Program-made: the position numbers and the translations under genes | Shown here: piece after piece, positions 1 to 8,375 of the stretch | Layout of the letters: each line of letters opens with the position of its first letter | Numbering within the stretch: position 1 is the stretch's first letter | Assembly: GCA_964567785.1 (NCBI GenBank) | Contig: CAZMOK010000047.1 | Location: 1-22,324, forward strand | Origin: CAZMOK01 sp964567785 | Lineage (GTDB): Bacteria; Bacteroidota; Bacteroidia; Bacteroidales; JAGOPY01 | DNA: 22,324 nucleotides | Direction: 5' to 3' | The notes under the pieces: generated by a model | Told to the model about the DNA's origin: nothing | Seen by the model: only the letters and a program-made list of their open reading frames with translations | The model's database searches: none

Positions 1-89
1 CCTCTTCCGCTTACCGCTTTGCCAGGGAGTTTCACGCTGAATGCGTAAGGAAATGAACAATGAAAAAATAACTCAGAACTATCTCAACT

Positions 90-117
90 CTCAACTCTAA
101 GATCTCAACTCTAAGAT
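90..117. repeat. 14-bp tandem repeat, two full copies
   Basis: The 14-mer CTCAACTCTAAGAT occurs twice in direct succession (90-103 and 104-117), preceded by a partial copy CTCAACT at 83-89. It abuts the stop codon of the minus-strand receptor gene at 118. No hairpin or T-run is visible, so it does not look like an intrinsic terminator. Copy number in the genome is unknown. Confidence 0.7.
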
Positions 118-2562
118 TTACATGTCCATCCCGCCGGAATCACCCCGGTCGGAATGCTTTTTGAAGTTGTTGAGCCTGTAGCTGAGGGTAAAGGTAACAA
201 CTCTTGATTCAGGTATCTCCCTTTCAAATTCATAAAGGTTGTCACCATAAACATACGATTCCTCAATACGTGTACCGAAAAGATCACTTACCCTGAGAGT
301 GGCATTAAGCTTCTTGTCGAAGAAGTCCTGCCTCACTGTTATGTCAGTGTAATGATAGCCTTCCCTGCGGCCCTGGGCAGATGCCGAAGGACTTTCATAT
401 GAAAAGTTGACCTGTATCCTCGTATTGGTAGGAAGTTTAAAAGTTGTCATGGCCCTGGTATCCCAGTTATTACTTGAACGCAAGCCTGATGTTTCGCCGG
501 TCAGGTCTTCCACTTCATAATAATAGTAAGACCCTGACAAGTTAACGTTCAGCCAGTCGGTAAAGTCATACATAAAGCTGGCTTCTGTACCCATTGCCCT
601 GTCGTTGTTGAGGTTACGAAATTCATTGTATATCAGCCCCGCTTCTTCATCAAATGACTGTACCCTTGTAATTTTATTGTCTGTTTTACGGAAGAACACA
701 TCTGTGGAGATATTCCCTGATTTGAGGGTCCTGAGATATCCGACTTCATAAGAATCGGTGTATTCCGGGAGCAGGTCAGGGTTACCTATCCTTCGGGTCG
801 ATTCGTCTATGAAAGTCTCAAAAGGCTCAAGGTACCAACCCCGAGGCCTGTCGATACGCCGGCTGTAACTTGCCGAGAACTGGTTCTTTTCAAGTACCCT
901 TCTCGAAATATGCACCGAAGGGAAAAAGTCAAAACGGTCGATCGTAGAGCTTTCCCCTGTATTGGCAACGGTTATGTCCCGGTAGGTATATTCGGCCCTG
1001 ATTCCTGCCTGGTATTGAAATCCTTTGAATTCATGGGCAAACATACCGTATATGGCATGAATGTCCCTGGTATATATAGCCTTTTTTGTGTAATTATCAT
1101 CCACCTGCCATTCATTCAGATCAACATCAAAGGTTTCGAGTAGGTATGATTCCTCTTCATCGCTCATCCTCAGGTGATATCCGGCTTCTATCTTGCCGTT
1201 CTCCAGCACCGGTTTCACATAGTCGATCTCTGCCCTGAATCTTTTGGAAGGCCCTTCTTCAATAGATCTTAGCATGAAGGGATCTGAATCGATCGGCTCA
1301 AAATTCTCATCAGTGTCAATTTCTTTTTTGTCCTGTTCCTGCTTCCCGCCTCTTTCAGAATAGAAAGCAAAGACGTTGAGGGAATGACCTTCCTGCTGGA
1401 ATTTTCTCATCATGCTTCCACTCAGTCCGAATGAATATCTTTCCCAGGCAAAAATGTTATTGTCCCTGTAATATCTATTGGTTGAAGCAGGATCTGAATA
1501 TTCCTGCACATTCATAAAATTATCCCAGCCAAAACCATAATTGCCGTATTCACCGCCCAGGTTGAACGTGGTTTTGTCATTAAGGAAAAAATCCACTCCC
1601 CCTTTGAAGTTAAGTCCGTTCCTTTTCCAGGCCGATTCAGAGTCACTCAGCCTGACAAAAGTTGTATCTCCTGAATAAGTTTCCCTTATGGCTGTTTCAT
1701 TCCTGGGGAAACGGCGGTCGTTCCACTCAACACCACCGTAGAAATTGAATTTGCCGTTGCGGTAATTAAGGTAAAGGTTTGAAGTATACTTGTCACCTGT
1801 TCCGGCAGATGCTTCAACCATACCACTGAACCCTTTGAGGTTCTGTTTTTTCATTACAATGTTAATGATCCCGGTTGTGCCGTCGGGATCATATTTTGCC
1901 GAAGGATTGGTAATGATCTCAATATTTTCAATGGCTGTGGCAGGTATTTGCTGGAGCGCTTCATTGCCTGAAAGGATACTGGGCTTGCCATCGATCAGCA
2001 CGGTGAAGTTGGAGCTCCCCCTTAGCTGAACATTGCCTTCAATATCAACTCTTACCGAAGGGGCATTCTGAAGGATATCCGTGGCAGAGGACCCTGCAGA
2101 GGAGATGTCCTGGTCGACATTGATGACTTTCTTGTCAAGCTTAAATTCTACGGCCTGCCTTTCGGCCACTATTTCTGTTCCCTGGAGTTGTACAGCCGAA
2201 TAACCAAGCTGGATCTTTCCGAGGTCTATTTTTCTATCAAACTCGGAAACGACCACCTGGTCAATGGTCTTTTTCTCAAAACCTATGAAGTTAATAACAA
2301 CATAATACTCGCCAAACGGTATGTTATCAAGTTTGAACTGACCTTCGGGACCGGTAATTCCACCTGTTACCATCGCCGAATCACTAATGCTGAAAACCAC
2401 AACATTTGCATACTCAACAGGAATGTTCTGTTCCTGTTCCGTAACCCAGCCTTCGATCAGGCCCTTTTTTGGCCTTTCCGATCCCTCGGGTTCTGCTGAT
2501 ACCAGTTTGGTCAACAAACCAAAGGTTAAAAATAAAAATATGTAAATATGATAATTCCTCAC
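118..2562 (-). CDS. TonB-dependent receptor-like outer membrane beta-barrel protein (OMP_b-brl_3 type)
   Basis: This is an 814-residue outer-membrane protein. Residues 1-23 form a signal peptide. Residues about 34-118 resemble a CarboxypepD_reg-like beta-sandwich (ending near the NFIGFEKK segment), residues about 155-240 form a plug domain (DILQNAPSV, VQLRGSSNFTVLIDGKPS, IENIEIITNPSAKYDPDGT, GIINIVMKK), and the rest is aromatic-rich beta-barrel. The plug motifs fit the outer-membrane beta-barrel family PF14905, which is common in Bacteroidota and usually has no known substrate. The tail is short and hydrophilic (GDSGGMDM). The start codon is GTG: no in-frame ATG lies between it and the upstream in-frame stop at 2590-2592, and the signal peptide begins right at this codon. 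No SusD-like partner is adjacent, so it appears monocistronic. Its substrate cannot be inferred. Confidence 0.9.
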   Translation of the reverse strand: MRNYHIYIFLFLTFGLLTKLVSAEPEGSERPKKGLIEGWVTEQEQNIPVEYANVVVFSISDSAMVTGGITGPEGQFKLDNIPFGEYYVVINFIGFEKKTIDQVVVSEFDRKIDLGKIQLGYSAVQLQGTEIVAERQAVEFKLDKKVINVDQDISSAGSSATDILQNAPSVRVDIEGNVQLRGSSNFTVLIDGKPSILSGNEALQQIPATAIENIEIITNPSAKYDPDGTTGIINIVMKKQNLKGFSGMVEASAGTGDKYTSNLYLNYRNGKFNFYGGVEWNDRRFPRNETAIRETYSGDTTFVRLSDSESAWKRNGLNFKGGVDFFLNDKTTFNLGGEYGNYGFGWDNFMNVQEYSDPASTNRYYRDNNIFAWERYSFGLSGSMMRKFQQEGHSLNVFAFYSERGGKQEQDKKEIDTDENFEPIDSDPFMLRSIEEGPSKRFRAEIDYVKPVLENGKIEAGYHLRMSDEEESYLLETFDVDLNEWQVDDNYTKKAIYTRDIHAIYGMFAHEFKGFQYQAGIRAEYTYRDITVANTGESSTIDRFDFFPSVHISRRVLEKNQFSASYSRRIDRPRGWYLEPFETFIDESTRRIGNPDLLPEYTDSYEVGYLRTLKSGNISTDVFFRKTDNKITRVQSFDEEAGLIYNEFRNLNNDRAMGTEASFMYDFTDWLNVNLSGSYYYYEVEDLTGETSGLRSSNNWDTRAMTTFKLPTNTRIQVNFSYESPSASAQGRREGYHYTDITVRQDFFDKKLNATLRVSDLFGTRIEESYVYGDNLYEFEREIPESRVVTFTLSYRLNNFKKHSDRGDSGGMDM

Positions 2563-2637
2563 TTTGTTTAACTTTTCATCAGAAACAGTTTAACAATACT
2601 GATTGTTCAGTTTGATTTAGGAATAAGTACGTCTTAG

Positions 2638-2790
2638 GTGCCTGATAAAGTGTTGGTATTACTTGGTTATGGCCTGGTGAACCTCGTCATCTATTCATTG
2701 GGAATTTTCAACATAGGGTGGTTTATTACAGGGATATTCCTGCTGGGGAAGAGAAAAAAGAGTATTGAAGCGGAGTACGTTTCTGCCTGA
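2638..2790 (+). CDS. Putative 50-residue single-span membrane peptide
   Basis: An open frame with a GTG start encodes about 50 residues with a strongly hydrophobic core (VLVLLGYGLVNLVIYSLGIF, then NIGWFITGIFLLG) followed by a basic stop-transfer stretch GKRKK and a short polar tail ending EYVSA. The frame is closed upstream by a TAG at 2635-2637. An alternative GTG start lies at 2650. The best support that it is transcribed is a terminator hairpin with a 7-T run 18 bases after its stop, oriented for the plus strand, in a stretch where both neighbours are on the minus strand. It could instead be a remnant of a larger membrane protein or a chance frame. No known family is recognised. Confidence 0.4.
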   Translation: MPDKVLVLLGYGLVNLVIYSLGIFNIGWFITGIFLLGKRKKSIEAEYVSA

Positions 2791-2807
2791 AACAAATGAT
2801 TGATTTG

Positions 2808-2845
2808 TCCTGCTCTGTGACAAGTTCATGGGGCAGGATTTTTTT
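2808..2845 (+). terminator. Intrinsic terminator after the small membrane ORF
   Basis: An 8-bp stem (2808-2815 with 2831-2838, one G-T pair) closes a 15-base loop and is followed by seven T residues (2839-2845). The T-run is on the plus-strand side only, so it fits transcription of the 2638-2790 ORF. It overlaps the last codon of the convergent DUF4249 gene. Confidence 0.6.
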
Positions 2846-3698
2846 AATCAAATAATTCCGGTCGGGCAACTTTTGAAGAGTAAGCAACAGCATTGGCGGC
2901 GAAAAACCCTACGGCCCCGTTGCTGATGTTACTTTTAACATTCGCCGGCGGACCGCTGAACAGAGGAGTGGAAAAACCGGTTTCTTCCTGGAGTGTCCAG
3001 ATAAAGTTTGCATATCCTTCTGTGATACTTGAAGCCCTGAACACTATGGTATCACCGGGGGAGACCCTTTCCCTTTCATATCCCTGGTTCAGCCAGCCAA
3101 CCCCTATGCCATTTGTATAATTTCCATTGTAGAGCTCGTCGTCAGTTACGAAGCGGTTTGTTATGGTATCAGTGAGGTGGTCCCCGTTTTTGAAAATATC
3201 GAACATGTAAAAGTTTTTTTCAATGGGGTCCTGGTAATAACACTGCACTTCGATAAACCCCTGGGAACCCCAATCAGGCCTGTTAGCCAAACCAATGGAG
3301 TCGATCGGATAAATGTCAGGAACCTTGCTCACTGCCTGATATTCGCTGTAGCCGTTCATCTCTTCTTCAAGAATTATGTCAAGGGTATAGGACCGGCCTG
3401 CAACAGCATGAAAATCCGGATCGGTTTCATAGATCCCGGGTCTGTTTTCGGTAAGTTGCACCTGGTTGCCTTCACTGTCGGTCAGGGTCACAATGGCGTT
3501 GCTCACTGCCGGCGGTTGCTGGTTATAATAATAGCTGGTGGTTTCAGTAAGCCTTACAACATGCTTTCCCGTATCTGTAGTGATCACGCCATCCACAACA
3601 AGCCTGGTAAAGGAATCATCCAGCTCTATTTCGACCCTCTCGGTACATGCTGAAAGGGCAACTGCAATAATCAGTATGATGAAAGCAATTCTCTTCAT
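2844..3698 (-). CDS. DUF4249 family lipoprotein, partner of the adjacent TonB-dependent receptor
   Basis: This 284-residue protein has a lipoprotein signal peptide: a basic N-terminus (MKR), a hydrophobic stretch and the lipobox LSAC with Cys18. After it comes the pattern typical of DUF4249: FTRLVVDGVITTDTGKHVVRL, then PAVSNAIVTLTDSEGN and YETDPDFHAVAGRSYTLDI. DUF4249 proteins are Bacteroidota cell-envelope proteins commonly encoded right after TonB-dependent receptors, and their molecular function is not established. Here the gene starts 2 bases after the stop of the upstream receptor on the same strand, so the two are almost certainly co-transcribed and perhaps translationally coupled. Its C-terminus ends in FD shortly after a VGFFAANAVAYSS segment. 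It is probably anchored in the outer membrane. Confidence 0.9.
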   Translation of the reverse strand: MKRIAFIILIIAVALSACTERVEIELDDSFTRLVVDGVITTDTGKHVVRLTETTSYYYNQQPPAVSNAIVTLTDSEGNQVQLTENRPGIYETDPDFHAVAGRSYTLDIILEEEMNGYSEYQAVSKVPDIYPIDSIGLANRPDWGSQGFIEVQCYYQDPIEKNFYMFDIFKNGDHLTDTITNRFVTDDELYNGNYTNGIGVGWLNQGYERERVSPGDTIVFRASSITEGYANFIWTLQEETGFSTPLFSGPPANVKSNISNGAVGFFAANAVAYSSKVARPELFD

Positions 3699-3700
3699 TT

Positions 3701-6106
3701 CTAAAACTTAAAATTGAAAGTTACTGACGGCACTATTCCAAATAAATAGGTCTTTTCCGCATAGGTTGTCAACGGATCGCCCGGGTCTTGCGTAAAGTTA
3801 TACGCCCATGCATTGTGCCTGTTATATGCGTTGTATACCGAGAAAACCCATTCCCAGTAAAATTTCCTGTTCTCTTTCGGTTTGGGCTTGAGGGTAAGTG
3901 CAAGGTCAAGCCTGTGGTAATCTTCCATGCGGTATGAATTCCTTTCGGAGTATATGGGCATAATGGCGCCGTCGATCACTGCCCTGCCTGTAGGGAAGGT
4001 AACAGGTTTTCCTGTTGAATAGATCCAGTTCCCTGATACCAGTATCCTGGGGGTAACTTCGTAATTAAGCACAATTGACAGGTCGTGGGGGACATCGTAA
4101 TACGCCGGGTACTCCTTCCCATCATTTATGCCGGTGATATTTCTCATCGACCTGGAATAAGTATATGCGATCCAGCCATTCAGTTTACCCCTGGGTTTGC
4201 GCAACATCAGCTCAACTCCGTAAGAATAAGACGAGCCAAAACGCAGTTCCCCTTCCAGGTACTTGTTCAGCAGGAGTTCAGCATGATCTTTGAAATCGAT
4301 AGTGTTCTCCATTGTTTTGAAGTATACCTCAACAGAAGTCTCTATCGTATTTTTCCTGAAGTTCTTGAAATATCCGAGTGCTATCTGGTCGGCGATCTGT
4401 GGCCTGACATTCGGGCTGGCAGGGAACCAGACATCCAGGGGTGTTCCGGCAGTTGAGTTCTGGGCTATCTGGATGTACTGAAAAGACCTTGAATAGCTGG
4501 CTTTGAGCGATGATGTCTCTGTGAGGAGAAAGTTTATTCCAAGCCTGGGCTCTAGTCCGGCATATGTATTATATATCTCTCCTTTTTTACGAAAAACCGA
4601 ATCGGCCGGGTTGTAATCGTTGTTGTAAATATACTGTGTATTTGGACCTATGTTCTGGAAAAGAGAGAACCTGAGCCCATACTTCAATGTCAGCCTGCTG
4701 CCTATTTTCTGTTCATTACTGGCGTATAGGCCGCTTTGAATGGCATGGTTCTTCTGAACCGTGTATTCTGTAAAAAAGCTTTCCTCTCCTGTGCCTCTTG
4801 CCTTACCGGGATCGAATGTATGGTAGATGCTGCTTATACCGAACCTTATGGTGTTGTCTTTGTTAAGGTACCAGGTAAAATCCCCCTTGAATTTTACGTC
4901 TTCAAGCCCCGATTCCCATATGAATGAGTTGACATCATCCTCATTGGCCGTTCCCAGCCCGTAATCATAATTACTGTAGAGGACCATGAAGTTTGAGAAT
5001 ATTTTATCTGAAAAGACATGGTTCCACCTGATGGTGCCGGTGGCATTTCCAAGATTCATGTAAGCAAATTCATTTTTGAAGATATCCCTGCCGAAATAAC
5101 CTGATACATAGAGCCTGTTATTTTTGTTGAAGGTATGGTTCACCTTTGCATTCAGGTCATAGAAGTAAAGCTTGTTATCCCTGATGTCTTCATTGCTTGA
5201 AAGGGGGAGGAATATGTCGGCATAGGTCCTGCGTCCTGCCACTAGGAACGACATCCGGTCCTTGATAATTGGTCCTTCAAGCGTTAGTCTGCTGGAAATC
5301 AGCCCGATTCCTCCTGTGCCTTGAAATTTTTTAGAGTTTCCGTCGCGCATTTTTACGTCCAGCACCGAGGCAAGCCTGCCACCGAACCTTGGTGGCATAT
5401 CGCCTTTATAAAGCTTTACATCTTTTATAGCGTCGTTATTGAAGACCGAGAAGAATCCCAGAAGGTGCGAAGGGTTGTAAACGGTGGCTTCATCAAGGAT
5501 AATAAGATTCTGGTCGGGGCTTCCGCCCCGCACGCTGAAGCCCGAGGCGCCCTCGGCAGCCGACTGGACCCCCGGTAATAACTGTATGGCCTTTATTATG
5601 TCAACCTCTCCCATGAGGGCCGGTATCCGGCTTATCTGCTTTGCCTCCATCTCCACAACACTCATTTCTGCCTTTTTGATATGTTCATCCTCCCTCTGAG
5701 CAATTACCTCTATTTCATTCAGCTTTGCCTTTGACATAAGAAGCTCGATATCAATAGTGGTATTTTCGTTAAGCTGAATCTCCCTTGTCTGGGTTTCAAA
5801 ACCAATGTAGGAATACCGCAAAGTGTAATTGCCTTTTGGCAGGCTTATGGAATAGAATCCATAGGCGTTTGCTATTGTACCCGCTCCGATCTCTTCTACA
5901 TACACAGTTGCCCCTATCAGGTCCTCCCCGTTTGAAGCGTCTTTAATGTGTCCGCTTATGGCATATTTTTTAACCATGGGATCATTGTCGCCATAGGCTA
6001 TGGGCGAGATGAGCCAAAGGACAAGGAAGGTCAACAAAGAAAGGTTCATTGCCCTCAGTACGGGGTGCCTTTTAATCGATTTTATGGTTTTACCTGATAG
6101 AAGCAT
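3701..6106 (-). CDS. TonB-dependent receptor with CarboxypepD_reg-like domain
   Basis: This 801-residue outer-membrane transporter begins with a signal peptide (hydrophobic core about residues 20-38, cleavage near AYG). Residues about 48-125 form a carboxypeptidase-regulatory-like domain (SGHIKDASNGEDLIGATVYV, then SYIGFETQTREI). Residues about 145-255 form the plug (IPALMGEVDIIKAIQLLPGV, EGASGFSVRGGSPDQNLI, GDMPPRFGGRLASVLDVKM). The rest is a barrel ending in the usual terminal aromatic (VTFNFKF). A Met at residue 20 could be an alternative start and would give a more compact signal peptide. The plug with its GFSVRGG motif is the subtype usually found with DUF4249, which follows 2 bases downstream. 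No SusD is present, so carbohydrate import is not implied. The substrate is unknown. Confidence 0.93.
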   Translation of the reverse strand: MLLSGKTIKSIKRHPVLRAMNLSLLTFLVLWLISPIAYGDNDPMVKKYAISGHIKDASNGEDLIGATVYVEEIGAGTIANAYGFYSISLPKGNYTLRYSYIGFETQTREIQLNENTTIDIELLMSKAKLNEIEVIAQREDEHIKKAEMSVVEMEAKQISRIPALMGEVDIIKAIQLLPGVQSAAEGASGFSVRGGSPDQNLIILDEATVYNPSHLLGFFSVFNNDAIKDVKLYKGDMPPRFGGRLASVLDVKMRDGNSKKFQGTGGIGLISSRLTLEGPIIKDRMSFLVAGRRTYADIFLPLSSNEDIRDNKLYFYDLNAKVNHTFNKNNRLYVSGYFGRDIFKNEFAYMNLGNATGTIRWNHVFSDKIFSNFMVLYSNYDYGLGTANEDDVNSFIWESGLEDVKFKGDFTWYLNKDNTIRFGISSIYHTFDPGKARGTGEESFFTEYTVQKNHAIQSGLYASNEQKIGSRLTLKYGLRFSLFQNIGPNTQYIYNNDYNPADSVFRKKGEIYNTYAGLEPRLGINFLLTETSSLKASYSRSFQYIQIAQNSTAGTPLDVWFPASPNVRPQIADQIALGYFKNFRKNTIETSVEVYFKTMENTIDFKDHAELLLNKYLEGELRFGSSYSYGVELMLRKPRGKLNGWIAYTYSRSMRNITGINDGKEYPAYYDVPHDLSIVLNYEVTPRILVSGNWIYSTGKPVTFPTGRAVIDGAIMPIYSERNSYRMEDYHRLDLALTLKPKPKENRKFYWEWVFSVYNAYNRHNAWAYNFTQDPGDPLTTYAEKTYLFGIVPSVTFNFKF

Positions 6107-6139
6107 TTGATCAATAACCTTTAGACGAATGACGAACCG

Positions 6140-6169
6140 GAAAATTATTTACAACATTAAGAACGACAA
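6140..6169 (-). promoter_or_regulatory. Candidate Bacteroidota-type promoter for the receptor/DUF4249 operon
   Basis: Reading the minus strand, a TTG (complement of 6167-6169) is followed after 19 bases by TAATTTTC (complement of 6140-6147). This matches seven of eight positions of the Bacteroidota -7 box TAnnTTTG with a -33-like TTG at the expected distance. It lies 34 bases before the start codon at 6106. It is an inference from pattern only. Confidence 0.4.
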
Positions 6170-6248
6170 TAATCTTACCTAAAGGTTTAAATTTTAATTT
6201 TTTTTTGATAACAGCAGGTATTTTTTGCGCCCTTGCCGATAAACACAT

Positions 6249-7265
6249 ATGAAACAGATATTGTATTCCATATGTTCAGTTGCGTTATTCCTGCTGTTGA
6301 TTCGTCCTTTTTCTTTCTCCCAATCCGGTTATAAGGAGAACATAAAAGTAATGTTTTATAATGTTGAGAACCTGTTCGACGTATATAATGATCCGGTAAA
6401 GGCTGATCAGGAGTTCACTCCCGGAGGCGAAAGGAGGTGGAATAATTCAAGGTATTATTCCAAGATAAACAGAATATCCAAGGCCATAATTGCATTAGGG
6501 CAGTGGCAGCCTCCCGATCTGATCGGTTTGTGCGAAGTAGAGAACAAAAAGGTGCTTCAGGACCTGGTATACGAAACTCCCCTTAAAAGATCAGGATACA
6601 AAATTGTCCATTCTGAAAGCAACGACCGAAGGGGTATTGATGTGGCAGTTCTTTACCGACCTGTTTTACTTAAACTTATCGGTAGAAGGTCCTTAAGAAT
6701 AGAATTCAGGGATGATACGGCCTACAGATCAAGAGATATTCTGTACGCAAAATTTCTTAGTTTCGATGTTGATACCCTGCACGTATTTGTAAATCACTGG
6801 CCTTCAAAATACGGAGGTGTGCTGAATACTGAACCCAGGAGAATGGATGCGGCCACGGCCCTGAGGGATCAGTTGGATTCTCTTTTCAGAAATAGTAACG
6901 ATCCTGCCATTATAGCAATGGGCGACCTGAACGACGGACCCGGCAGCGACGTATTATCCTATTTGCTGGATTCAACCTTTTGTGATGGTTCTAATATGTT
7001 GCCACTGCTCGAAAAAAGTAACGGGACCATTAAATTCCGGGGAAATTGGCTTCAATATGATCACCTGTTAGTTTCCCCTGTATTGGCTGACAGCCTGAAT
7101 GGCTTGTATATCCCGGGAATGAAAGGATATGTCTATGCAGATGATTTTCTAATGGAAAGGGACAACCGGTTCCCCGGTTTCAAGCCATTCAGAACATTTA
7201 TAGGGTACAGGTATAACGGAGGGTTCAGTGATCATTTGCCGGTTTACACCATAATCAAAAAATGA
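6249..7265 (+). CDS. Secreted endonuclease/exonuclease/phosphatase family protein
   Basis: This is a 338-residue protein with an N-terminal signal peptide (about residues 1-25, ending FSFSQ). The remainder is an EEP-fold hydrolase in which the family's metal and catalytic positions can be read: Asn38 in MFYNVENLFD, Glu96 in IGLCEVENK, His183 in VNHWPSK, Asp226 and Asn228 in MGDLNDGPGSD, and Asp328-His329 in GFSDHLPVY. Members of this fold hydrolyse phosphodiester or phosphomonoester bonds in nucleic acids, lipids or sugar phosphates, and the sequence does not say which applies. The FYNVENLFD motif is typical of the Bacteroidota periplasmic/extracellular subgroup. It is divergent to the receptor operon across 142 bases, with no co-directional neighbour, so probably monocistronic. 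Confidence 0.92.
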   Translation: MKQILYSICSVALFLLLIRPFSFSQSGYKENIKVMFYNVENLFDVYNDPVKADQEFTPGGERRWNNSRYYSKINRISKAIIALGQWQPPDLIGLCEVENKKVLQDLVYETPLKRSGYKIVHSESNDRRGIDVAVLYRPVLLKLIGRRSLRIEFRDDTAYRSRDILYAKFLSFDVDTLHVFVNHWPSKYGGVLNTEPRRMDAATALRDQLDSLFRNSNDPAIIAMGDLNDGPGSDVLSYLLDSTFCDGSNMLPLLEKSNGTIKFRGNWLQYDHLLVSPVLADSLNGLYIPGMKGYVYADDFLMERDNRFPGFKPFRTFIGYRYNGGFSDHLPVYTIIKK

Positions 7266-7285
7266 GCAGCCCCGGGCTGCTCATT
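7257..7285 (-). terminator. Intrinsic terminator of the 63-residue gene
   Basis: A near-perfect palindrome (AATGAGCAGCC at 7261-7271 pairing with 7275-7285, loop CCG) straddles the end of the nuclease gene. Read on the minus strand it is followed by a run of six T residues (complement of 7257-7262). On the plus strand no T-run follows. It therefore fits the minus-strand gene ending at 7296. Confidence 0.65.
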
Positions 7286-7295
7286 CGGGGTATCT

Positions 7296-7487
7296 TTATG
7301 CATTGGCTGTTTGAAACGAGTCCTTGATGATATCGAGGTAAATATCGCCAAAGGTAAGTACACACCATGCCTTTAGGGCCTGGGTCTCCTGTTTGCTCAG
7401 CCACTTGAAAGACTTTTTCAGTTCTTTACTGAAAAGAAACGGGCTGAAGCTGACTTTCTGCAGAATTGTTTTAGTGTACTCTAGCAT
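7296..7487 (-). CDS. Small conserved-looking cytoplasmic protein of unknown function
   Basis: The protein has 63 residues, with no signal peptide or membrane segment. It is rich in lysine and aromatic residues and predicted mostly helical: MLEYTKTILQKVSF, then an FSKELKKSFKWLSKQE segment, then LKAWCVLTFGDIY. The pattern (short helix, KELKKxxKWL, LKxWC) resembles small uncharacterised proteins seen in Bacteroidota, but I cannot name a family. It is likely a real gene: it occupies a space with no competing plus-strand frame, starts with ATG and is followed by a convincing minus-strand terminator. It is divergent from the rhomboid gene across 156 bases. Confidence 0.65.
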   Translation of the reverse strand: MLEYTKTILQKVSFSPFLFSKELKKSFKWLSKQETQALKAWCVLTFGDIYLDIIKDSFQTANA

Positions 7488-7643
7488 GACTCATTCTTAT
7501 TTTTTTGATGACAATAAAACGTGCCTCCTGATCTCAATGTTATATTGATAATCTGAAATAATTGTTAAAAAATCTAAAAGCTTATCAAAAGCAGGCATTT
7601 TGGCAGTTTTTGTTTTTGGAATGTTTTTTGGTCAGGCAACCAC

Positions 7644-8363
7644 ATGGAATCAGAAAGAAAAAGGCTTGTTAACAGTTTTGTTCTTCCCGCATTATTTATT
7701 TTCCTGCTTTGGATCATTAAGGCTGTTGAATGGATAGGAGGTTTTTCACTGGGCTTTTTGGGGGTTTACCCGATGAAGGCTTATGGTCTAATAGGGATAA
7801 TTACAGCCCCTCTCATCCACAGTGATTTTTCACACCTTTTTGCGAATTCTGTTCCGCTGCTGGTACTTGGAGCAGCGCTTGTTTACTTCTATCGCGAAAT
7901 TGCCATAAAAGTTTTTGCCGTCATGTACCTTATGGTGGGTATATGGGTCTGGGTATTTGCGCGGGATGCTTACCATATAGGCGCGAGTGGTGTTGTCTAC
8001 GGCCTGGCATCATTTATATTCCTGAGCGGACTTATAAGGCGAAACAAGCGGTTGATAGCACTGGCAATGGTGGTTGCATTTCTTTACGGGAGTTTTGTCT
8101 GGGGTGTTTTTCCTGAGTTTTTCCCCGAACAGAATATTTCATGGGAATCCCACCTGATGGGAATAGTAGCGGGAATGATCCTGGCTGTGTATTACAGGAA
8201 AGAGGGCCCGCAGCGGGAAAAATATTCCTGGGAGATAGAAGAAGAGTTCTACAATACCGATGAAGAAGAAGAAGATGATGATGATCAGGGATATTGGAAT
8301 ACTACCATAACGGATGAAGAGATAAAGAATATCAGCCGTCGCTATCATTTCAGGAAAAAGTAA
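7644..8363 (+). CDS. Rhomboid family intramembrane serine protease
   Basis: The protein has 239 residues and about six membrane segments. Catalytic features are visible: the oxyanion-side motif HSDFSHLFAN (His64, Asn68), the nucleophile Ser115 in HIGASGVVYG, and the catalytic His170 in WESHLMGIVAG. Rhomboids cleave membrane-anchored substrates within or near the bilayer, in the cytoplasmic membrane. The first predicted segment spans about residues 12-28. After the last membrane segment comes a roughly 55-residue cytoplasmic tail with an acidic stretch (TDEEEEDDDDQ, residues 205-215) and a basic C-terminus, which is not part of the core fold. The gene ends 12 bases from the convergent MFS transporter gene. 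Its substrate is unknown. Confidence 0.92.
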   Translation: MESERKRLVNSFVLPALFIFLLWIIKAVEWIGGFSLGFLGVYPMKAYGLIGIITAPLIHSDFSHLFANSVPLLVLGAALVYFYREIAIKVFAVMYLMVGIWVWVFARDAYHIGASGVVYGLASFIFLSGLIRRNKRLIALAMVVAFLYGSFVWGVFPEFFPEQNISWESHLMGIVAGMILAVYYRKEGPQREKYSWEIEEEFYNTDEEEEDDDDQGYWNTTITDEEIKNISRRYHFRKK

Positions 8364-8375
8364 ACAGCGCGGAAA

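Noticed and set aside
3..56. Possible C-terminal end of a plus-strand gene entering from the left (frame ending at TGA 54-56).
   Set aside because: Only about 17 codons are visible, other frames are also open for a similar length, and no family can be recognised.
3177..3653. A 158-codon plus-strand frame opposite the DUF4249 gene.
   Set aside because: It lies wholly antisense to a well-supported lipoprotein gene, and its product has no coherent domain or signal.
6220..6232. A TATTTTTTG box before the nuclease gene as a -7 element.
   Set aside because: It has one T too many for TAnnTTTG, and the nearest TTTG upstream is only 11 bases away, far from the usual 19, so it was not annotated.
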